From Pseudidiomarina aestuarii (GTDB taxonomy: Bacteria; Pseudomonadota; Gammaproteobacteria; Enterobacterales; Alteromonadaceae): a stretch of DNA of 64,000 nucleotides. This document shows positions 58,300-64,000 of the stretch, in pieces. The stretch is taken from contig NZ_PIPR01000004.1 in assembly GCF_003987355.1 (NCBI RefSeq), positions 44,791 to 108,790 on the forward strand, written 5' to 3'. Made by a program: the position numbers and the translations under genes. The notes beneath the pieces are model-generated. The model saw only the letters and a program-made list of their open reading frames with translations, ran no database searches and was not told the origin of the DNA. Every line of letters begins with the position of its first letter. Position 1 is the first letter of the stretch.

Positions 58300-58578
58300 A
58301 TGCGTAACGACATCGACCAGCGTCTCGTTTTAGACGCGTTTGAACAGATTCATGAACACGGTAAATCAGAGCAAGGTAAGCACACTTTAGATGGTATTAC
58401 CGGCTATACCGATCACGATGGGTATACGGTCTTTCTTGAGGGACATAACGTCAAAATGACACTCGAGTTTCACAATAAATATCGTCTGGATTATAACTCC
58501 GAGCGTGACTTTGATTTGTTTATGCGTAAGCTGGAACAAATCAGCAAGGATTACCATAAACCAGGTCGTGGTGAATGA
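58300..58578 (+). CDS. DUF3081-family protein
   Basis: 92 residues from the ATG at 58300, which has GGAGG at a spacing of 7 nt; in-frame starts upstream at 58258 to 58294 have no proper ribosome site. It begins MRNDIDQRLVLDAFEQIHEHGKSE, then a probable small beta domain, GYTDHDGYTVFLEGHNVKMTLEFHNKYRLDY, and a C-terminal helix. This matches the DUF3081 family of small gammaproteobacterial proteins of unknown role. It overlaps the next gene by 4 nt. Confidence 0.85.
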   Translation: MRNDIDQRLVLDAFEQIHEHGKSEQGKHTLDGITGYTDHDGYTVFLEGHNVKMTLEFHNKYRLDYNSERDFDLFMRKLEQISKDYHKPGRGE

Positions 58579-59231
58579 CACAGCATAAGCCGTATAGTAT
58601 TGCCGAAGAGATCGCTCATGCACTGACGCATGGTATAGGTGCTATCGCCAGTATCGTTGGGCTGGTGTTTATGGTCGCTTGGGCTTTGCAATACGGTGAT
58701 GCCTGGCATGTAGTGAGTGCATCCATTTATGGCGCAAGTCTAATTCTTCTCTACACCGCTTCGACTCTTTATCATTCCTTTCCTTGGCCGCGCGTGAAAG
58801 CGATTTTCCAGAAAATGGACCATGCGGCAATTTACTTTCTGATTGCCGGCACCTATACCCCATTTGCCTTAATCAATTTACGCGGCGCCTGGGGATGGAC
58901 GCTCTTGGGCGTGGTGTGGAGTATTGCAATAATTGGTGTGGTACTCGAAATTTCAATGCGCCAACGAAAGAAATGGCTGTCGCTATCACTCTACTTGGGA
59001 TTGGGGTGGATGGCGGTAGTAGCCATCAAGCCGATGCTCGACAATGTCGAATCAGGCGGTCTTTGGTTGTTGTTAGCTGGTGGACTTGCGTATAGCTTTG
59101 GCGTGATTTTTTACGTGTGGAAGTCGCTGCGCTTCCATCATGCAATTTGGCACTTATTTGTGTTGGCGGGTAGCATCCTGCATTTCTTCTCCATTTTTTA
59201 CTATGTGCTACCGCGCCCGGACCTCATCTAA
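58575..59231 (+). CDS. Hemolysin III family (PAQR-like) membrane protein
   Basis: 218 residues with seven predicted helices. Conserved PAQR/hemolysin-III residues include EEIAHALTHGIGA (about 11-23), TASTLYHSFPWPRVKAIFQKMDHAAIYFLIAGTYTPF (about 56-92) and RFHHAIWHLFVLAGSILHFFSI near the C-terminus, which supply the metal-binding histidines. In E. coli the homologue (YqfA/TrhA) affects membrane energetics. It overlaps the DUF3081 gene by 4 nt and its TAA directly abuts the ATG of the diguanylate cyclase. Confidence 0.92.
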   Translation: MTQHKPYSIAEEIAHALTHGIGAIASIVGLVFMVAWALQYGDAWHVVSASIYGASLILLYTASTLYHSFPWPRVKAIFQKMDHAAIYFLIAGTYTPFALINLRGAWGWTLLGVVWSIAIIGVVLEISMRQRKKWLSLSLYLGLGWMAVVAIKPMLDNVESGGLWLLLAGGLAYSFGVIFYVWKSLRFHHAIWHLFVLAGSILHFFSIFYYVLPRPDLI

Positions 59232-60770
59232 ATGTTGGTGCCAGTAAATTTAAAGATACGCTGGTTTCTGATCTATGCCCTTTTTGGGTTAGCGCTCTCG
59301 GTCATTCTCACCTCTATTGTCACTCAGGCAGCTACCAAACAAATTGAAGAGCAAGTTGGATCGTCGTTGGGGGATGTAGCATTTCAACTCGCTGACAAAC
59401 TAGAGCGCGGCATGTTCGAGCGCTATCGAGACATGCAGGTATCCGCGCAATTGATGCGCTCGGTGACCACCGGTGAAGATAGGCTCGAGCGCTTCCGTCG
59501 ACTCCTCGATACATTACAACAAAGCTTCCCTGCCTACGCTTGGATCGGTCTTACTGATGCCGATGGTAAGGTGTTGGCGAGCACTCAAGGCTTGCTTGAG
59601 GGTGCAGATGTCAGCCAGCGGCCTTGGTTTATAGAAGCACAAGAAGATTACTTTATTGGCGACGTACATGGGGCTTTATTGCTTGAACAGAAGTTAAACC
59701 CTAATGGTGACCAACCCTTACGTTTTGTAGATGTAGCAGTCCCCATCGTGTCAACAGAAGGTGAGTTCATTGGCGTACTCGGCGCTCATCTTAACTGGGA
59801 CTGGGCGACCGAACTGCAAATCTCAATGCAGCGCAGTTTACAGCTCCACGAAGCAGCAGAGATCCTGATTGTCAGTTCCGAAAACTCGATTATCTTGGGG
59901 CCTGCCAATTTGCTCGAGCAGATCAATCCTATTCAGTTGTCCTCAACCATGTTGAGTGATGGTCATGGTGTTATGGCTTGGTCGGATGGTAATGAGTATC
60001 TGATGGGTTATGCAGTTGCTAAGGATTATCGTGATTACCGTGGCCCGCAATGGCAAGTTATGGTGCGGCAACCCTTAGATATCGCTTATCAGCCCATACG
60101 AGAGCTGCGGATCCAAGCCGCATGGATTGGTGGCGCTGTGGTATTGGTCTTTGCTGTGATTGGCTGGATGACTGCGGAAAAAATATCGCGACCTTTAGCG
60201 AACATTAATCAGCAATTGGAGCGTGAAGTTCAATCGCGTACCGCACAGCTCACCCAATCGAATCAACGCTTAGAGCAACTCGCAACTACTGATGCATTAA
60301 CCGGACTCGGGAATCGCCGTGCCTTCTTTGCGGCTTCCAGTGATATGTGTGAACGGTCAAAACGTCTAGACACACCGCTTGCTGTAGTGATTTTAGATCT
60401 CGATCATTTTAAACGGGTCAATGACACTTACGGCCATGGAGTCGGTGATGAAGTACTTGAAGCCGTTGGCGAACTCCTGCGGGCGACAGTTCGACAGATC
60501 GATATTGCAGCTCGCACCGGCGGCGAAGAATTCAGCTTGCTCCTTGAAAACACCGATATTAAAGGAGCCGAGCAACTTTGTGATCGCATTCGCAAGCGCA
60601 TGGAGCAACTTCAGTTCAATAGTGATAAAGAGTTATTCACCGTTACGATGAGCATTGGTGCTACCCTCTGGCAACCCGATGAATCGTTCGACACCACCCT
60701 TGAACGCGCCGACAAAGCTCTGTATCAGGCGAAAGAGTCTGGTCGTAATCGCGTCGTTACCCTAGGGTAA
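59232..60770 (+). CDS. Membrane diguanylate cyclase, dCache-GGDEF
   Basis: Makes cyclic di-GMP from GTP. 512 residues: transmembrane helix about 9-30, a periplasmic dCache-like sensor (about 35-285, with WIGLTDADGKVLASTQGLLEGADVSQRPWF), a second helix about 292-312, a coiled segment about 325-350 and a GGDEF domain from about 350. DALTGLGNRRAFF opens the domain. The active-site loop is GGEEF in ARTGGEEFSLLL. RQID five residues before it is an intact RxxD inhibitory site. It should be active and product-inhibited. No EAL domain. Last gene of a tight three-gene run and 204 nt upstream of a large surface-protein gene. Confidence 0.95.
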   Translation: MLVPVNLKIRWFLIYALFGLALSVILTSIVTQAATKQIEEQVGSSLGDVAFQLADKLERGMFERYRDMQVSAQLMRSVTTGEDRLERFRRLLDTLQQSFPAYAWIGLTDADGKVLASTQGLLEGADVSQRPWFIEAQEDYFIGDVHGALLLEQKLNPNGDQPLRFVDVAVPIVSTEGEFIGVLGAHLNWDWATELQISMQRSLQLHEAAEILIVSSENSIILGPANLLEQINPIQLSSTMLSDGHGVMAWSDGNEYLMGYAVAKDYRDYRGPQWQVMVRQPLDIAYQPIRELRIQAAWIGGAVVLVFAVIGWMTAEKISRPLANINQQLEREVQSRTAQLTQSNQRLEQLATTDALTGLGNRRAFFAASSDMCERSKRLDTPLAVVILDLDHFKRVNDTYGHGVGDEVLEAVGELLRATVRQIDIAARTGGEEFSLLLENTDIKGAEQLCDRIRKRMEQLQFNSDKELFTVTMSIGATLWQPDESFDTTLERADKALYQAKESGRNRVVTLG

Positions 60771-60974
60771 CAAAATAAAAACATGTACTACTGATAAACG
60801 TAGTTAAACTTTAAATTATCCCAACCCCTTATTTGTATTTTTCCGAAATTGATGAATAATCAAGGCAATCCTTTACGCAATAATTACAATATCAAGTTCA
60901 TTTTCGAGCCAAATTACACCATCACCATGTAGTAATCACGTATCAGGCTGACGAAGTGAATAAGGAAATTTACG

Positions 60975-63900
60975 ATGCGTGTATTTGCCTCTGGTGTCCC
61001 TACTCTCTTTACCATTGTCTCTCTTTTTAGCTTACTTTCGGCCTCTGCCTTCGCCGGCAGCAGTTACGTCACAGCGACCAACCCACTCATTACCGCTGGG
61101 GCTGAAATAGCTGACAACGGCAGCATCGATCCAATTCCGATTGATTACAATAATGATGGGGCGATCGATTTTATTGCGTACAACACCGCAGCATCGAACT
61201 ATACGCGTTTATTCACGAATAACGGCTCAGGCAGCTACACGGCTTCAACCATTCCTTTCGTTATTAATTTTGCTTCACGAGTTTTTGTTAATGACGTCGA
61301 TAATGATGGCGATGATGATATCACTGAGATTATTTCAGGAGGTGTTCGCTATCATCGCAATAATGGTAACGGTACTTTTACCGAAGTCACGCATCCTGTT
61401 GTCGCGGCCGGTGGTGTATTAGAATTTAATAACGCAATCGACACTTTTACTATTGATGCAAATAATGATGGTGCCATTGATTGGGTTACCTTTAACGAGG
61501 GGAACAACACCTACAGTACCCTCTATCTGAATAGTGGCAATGGTTCCTACTCGGCTACGACGCTCGGTATAAGTGGCTTAACTACGTTATCTCGTCTCCG
61601 TGTCGGCGACGTCAATAATGATGGTGCCGATGATGTCACCTTCGTGAATTCAACGACAGGAGCGGTCAGCTACTTTCAGAATAATGGTAGCGGTACCTTT
61701 ACCTCATTGACTCACCCAGTGGCAGCGGCTGGCGCGACGCTTGCGTTTAATGGCGGTTCTGGATTTGCGGTAGATTTTGTCCAGCAAGACTATGATGCAG
61801 ATGGTGATCTCGACTTCTTCGTCTATGGAACCACATCTTACGATGTTGTTTATTTGAATAATGGTAGCGGAAGCTTTACGCAAAGTACGGCTAATTTTGG
61901 ATTACCCAGTTTTAGCGGGCATTTGTTTGCTGATCTCGATAATGATGGCGACGACGACGTTATTCTCTCAACTGGAGGTGCTAACAGCACCTACCGCCGT
62001 CATGATGGCACGGTCGGAGGGACAAACAACCGTCCTCCTCGACTCAGTTCAAGTTCTCCTGCGGATGGCAGTTCAGGTTTAACGCCGAGCGCGAATATCA
62101 CATTAACCTTTGACGAGACTATTTCGTCAGTAGGTAGTAAGCGCATCAATATATATCGTCAATCCAACGACAGCTTGGTGGAATCTATCGCGGCCAATAA
62201 CAGTAGCCGGGTGTCAACTTCAGGGGCGACGGTCACAGTCAACCCAACCTCTGATCTACTCGCGAGTACAGGCTATTACGTTCAAGTGGAAGCGGGCGCG
62301 TTGTTTGATGCAGATGGCATGACCTATCAAGGCATCGACGATAAAACCACCTTGAATTTTACTACCGGAACAGCCGGTGTTGCGCTGAGCACCAACCCAA
62401 CCCTCACATTTACGAATAATACCCCTTCATCACCTGGTATTTTTACAGATGGCTCAGGTGGTTCGGTTGATATCACCGGTGTTCAGTTTGAAATAGCTGA
62501 TTACGCTGATAATAATCTAAACCGATTAACAAGTGCGGAGTGGGTTGATAATAGCTTTTTAGCGTCAAATGACCCTAACTTTAGCGCATTAACGTTCCCA
62601 GGAACTGGCGATGCAGGAACCAATGGTTTCGGTATTGCAACGGCAGATGGGAGTGAGTTTACACTTACAAGTTTCGTGTATTACAACTGGGGTGAGACAT
62701 TTTCGTTCGGAAATACTGCGTTTGGCTATCGTGATGGAGTACAAGTCGCGACTCACCCGTTTAATGGTTTTGACGCCAACTATGACCCTATTACGGTTAC
62801 ACTCCCATCAACATTTAACAATGTCGATCGCGTCGTTGTTACCATCACCTCGAGCGGCTATCAATCTCAACCGTTGACGAATCATAGTTACAATAGCTTC
62901 GTTGTAGGTCCTCCAGTAGCGAATACGGCACCGACGGTCTCCAATCCAATTGCTGACAACTTCTCCGTGGGTGAAGATTCAGGGAACTCGACGTTTACGC
63001 TCGCCAATCGATTCACGGATGCTGAGACTGATGCGTCTAGCCTGATTTATAGTGTCGAGGCCAACAACAACACAGCGTTGGTCGGTGCGTCGATCGACAA
63101 TAGCACGGATGTGTTGACGTTAAGTTATGCTGCGAATGCATCGGGCTCTGCCACGATTACGATTCGCGCCACCGATGCAGGTGGTCTATTCGTTGAAGAT
63201 ACCTTTACAGTTACCGTTCTGTCGGTAAATGATGCGCCAACAGATATTGCTCTGAGCAATGCTTCGGTAAACCAGTCTGGCGGTGCCAATGCGGTGGTGG
63301 GTACGTTGAGTACCACTGACATCGACCATGCAAACCACACATACACGTTAGTCAGTGGCACTGGTAGTGCCGACAATGCGTCCTTTGCTATCAGTGGAAC
63401 TTCGTTGGTTGCAAACAATGCAGCGGCGCTTAGTGCTGGAACCTATTCGATTCGAGTGCGTACAACTGACACAGGTAGTCTCACTTATGAAGAAGCATTC
63501 ACCATTACCGTGGTGGATGACGTGGCACCGAGTTTTATTAGCGGCACGCCAAACATGACCAATATCGGGCAATCTACAGCAACACTGAACATTATTGGTG
63601 ATGAGCTGAGTCGCTTTTACTTTGTTGTCTTGCCAGACGGTGCGACTGCGCCAACGGCCACACAAGTCTTTAATTTGCAGGATGCGTCAGGTTCGCCGGT
63701 AGCAATCAATGGCCAGCAGTCCGTTACCCCAAACTTGAATAGTACGTTCCCGATTTCAGGCCTCAGCTTGGGAACTGCTTACGACTTATATGTTGCCGCA
63801 TTTGACTTTGCCGAACCACGCAACTACCAGAGCGCACCGACTCTTGTTGAATTTACTACGAGCGCTGCGGATGCGGATGGCAATCTGACCGCCGGTCCAA

Positions 63901-64000
63901 GCTACAACACGTCGCTGGCTTCAACTGTTGATACGGTTGGTGAAGCGGTCGACATTTTCAGCTTTAACTTAAGCGATGGTGGCACGGCGGATGGCCTTGC
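60975..64000 (+). CDS. Large secreted FG-GAP/Ig-like surface protein (3' end beyond window)
   Basis: The frame is open from the ATG at 60975 (AAGGAAAT upstream) to the window edge, 1008 complete codons. Signal peptide about 1-26 (ASAFA-GSS). Residues about 50-340 hold FG-GAP/VCBS-like repeats with calcium-loop motifs such as DYNNDGAID, DVDNDGDDD and DYDADGDLD. An SbsA-type Ig-like domain follows at about 351-465, then a beta-rich region (about 475-640), two cadherin/Ig-like domains (about 651-850, NDAPTDIALSNASV at the second) and an FN3-like domain (about 850-965). Likely calcium-stabilised and surface-exposed; length, anchor and function lie outside the window. Confidence 0.85.
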   Translation, partial: MRVFASGVPTLFTIVSLFSLLSASAFAGSSYVTATNPLITAGAEIADNGSIDPIPIDYNNDGAIDFIAYNTAASNYTRLFTNNGSGSYTASTIPFVINFASRVFVNDVDNDGDDDITEIISGGVRYHRNNGNGTFTEVTHPVVAAGGVLEFNNAIDTFTIDANNDGAIDWVTFNEGNNTYSTLYLNSGNGSYSATTLGISGLTTLSRLRVGDVNNDGADDVTFVNSTTGAVSYFQNNGSGTFTSLTHPVAAAGATLAFNGGSGFAVDFVQQDYDADGDLDFFVYGTTSYDVVYLNNGSGSFTQSTANFGLPSFSGHLFADLDNDGDDDVILSTGGANSTYRRHDGTVGGTNNRPPRLSSSSPADGSSGLTPSANITLTFDETISSVGSKRINIYRQSNDSLVESIAANNSSRVSTSGATVTVNPTSDLLASTGYYVQVEAGALFDADGMTYQGIDDKTTLNFTTGTAGVALSTNPTLTFTNNTPSSPGIFTDGSGGSVDITGVQFEIADYADNNLNRLTSAEWVDNSFLASNDPNFSALTFPGTGDAGTNGFGIATADGSEFTLTSFVYYNWGETFSFGNTAFGYRDGVQVATHPFNGFDANYDPITVTLPSTFNNVDRVVVTITSSGYQSQPLTNHSYNSFVVGPPVANTAPTVSNPIADNFSVGEDSGNSTFTLANRFTDAETDASSLIYSVEANNNTALVGASIDNSTDVLTLSYAANASGSATITIRATDAGGLFVEDTFTVTVLSVNDAPTDIALSNASVNQSGGANAVVGTLSTTDIDHANHTYTLVSGTGSADNASFAISGTSLVANNAAALSAGTYSIRVRTTDTGSLTYEEAFTITVVDDVAPSFISGTPNMTNIGQSTATLNIIGDELSRFYFVVLPDGATAPTATQVFNLQDASGSPVAINGQQSVTPNLNSTFPISGLSLGTAYDLYVAAFDFAEPRNYQSAPTLVEFTTSAADADGNLTAGPSYNTSLASTVDTVGEAVDIFSFNLSDGGTADGL

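Noticed and set aside
60771..60974. ACTAC/GTAGT hairpin after the diguanylate cyclase as a terminator
   Set aside because: Five base pairs with a long loop and no T tract. The 204-nt gap is AT-rich and I see no clear element or gene in it.

Overview
The window reads as chromosomal DNA of a marine gammaproteobacterium of the Alteromonadales type, most likely Idiomarinaceae or a close relative. The signs are gene order and gene forms rather than a marker gene: mrcA facing pilMNOPQ-aroK-aroB, an argCBFG-argH(A) operon in which argininosuccinate lyase is fused to a GNAT domain, yihY-dtd-yiiD, priA near argS-ftsN-hslVU-rraA, a short malic enzyme, and a complete histidine-degradation set. The genus is an inference. 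I found no tRNA, rRNA, CRISPR array, insertion sequence or prophage.

Layout. 1-6.5 kb (minus strand): aroB (cut by the window edge), aroK and the type IV pilus assembly operon pilMNOPQ. 6.7-9.2 kb: mrcA (PBP1A). 9.2-12.2 kb: metL and metJ, divergent over a methionine-repressor operator. 12.3-18.2 kb (minus): the arginine operon argC-B-F-G-H(A), with an ARG-box operator in front of argC. 18.4-37.1 kb: one 6221-codon gene for a giant secreted protein. Its parts are a signal peptide, DUF11-like domains, about 51 InlB-B-type repeats, Ig/cadherin-like domains, a GlyGly-CTERM-like segment, an internal signal-peptide-like segment and a C-terminal outer-membrane beta-barrel. 37.1-46.1 kb: housekeeping genes (maeB-like, rpmE, priA, argS, ftsN, hslV, hslU, rraA). 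46.1-52.5 kb: hutG, hutI, hutC, hutU and hutH, a full route from histidine to glutamate, with a perfect HutC-type palindrome between hutI and hutC. 52.5-55.1 kb (minus): yihY-dtd-yiiD and a TraR/DksA-type zinc-finger gene. 55.3-60.8 kb: small cell-envelope and stress genes (SDR, YqaE/Pmp3, DUF2959 lipoprotein, FMN reductase, TetR regulator, DUF3081, hemolysin III family, diguanylate cyclase). 61.0 kb to the end: the N-terminal 1008 codons of a second large surface protein.

Regulation is unusually legible. MetJ, ArgR, HutC and heat-shock sigma-32 sites can each be proposed at the expected gene, and GGCGCC-stem terminators flank the giant gene and rpmE. Four intergenic AT-rich elements share TTACTAG/CTAGTAA or GTTATTGGTTA words, three of them just upstream of start codons. 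They look like a dispersed repeat family.

The most interesting object is the 18.7-kb gene. Its end encodes a stop-transfer-like helix followed directly by a cleavable signal-like segment and a barrel, which suggests a polyprotein that yields a giant surface fibre and its own outer-membrane partner from one translation product. The repeat block has a 188-residue (564-bp) three-unit period with stretches of perfect DNA identity, so it is probably being homogenised or changing in length.
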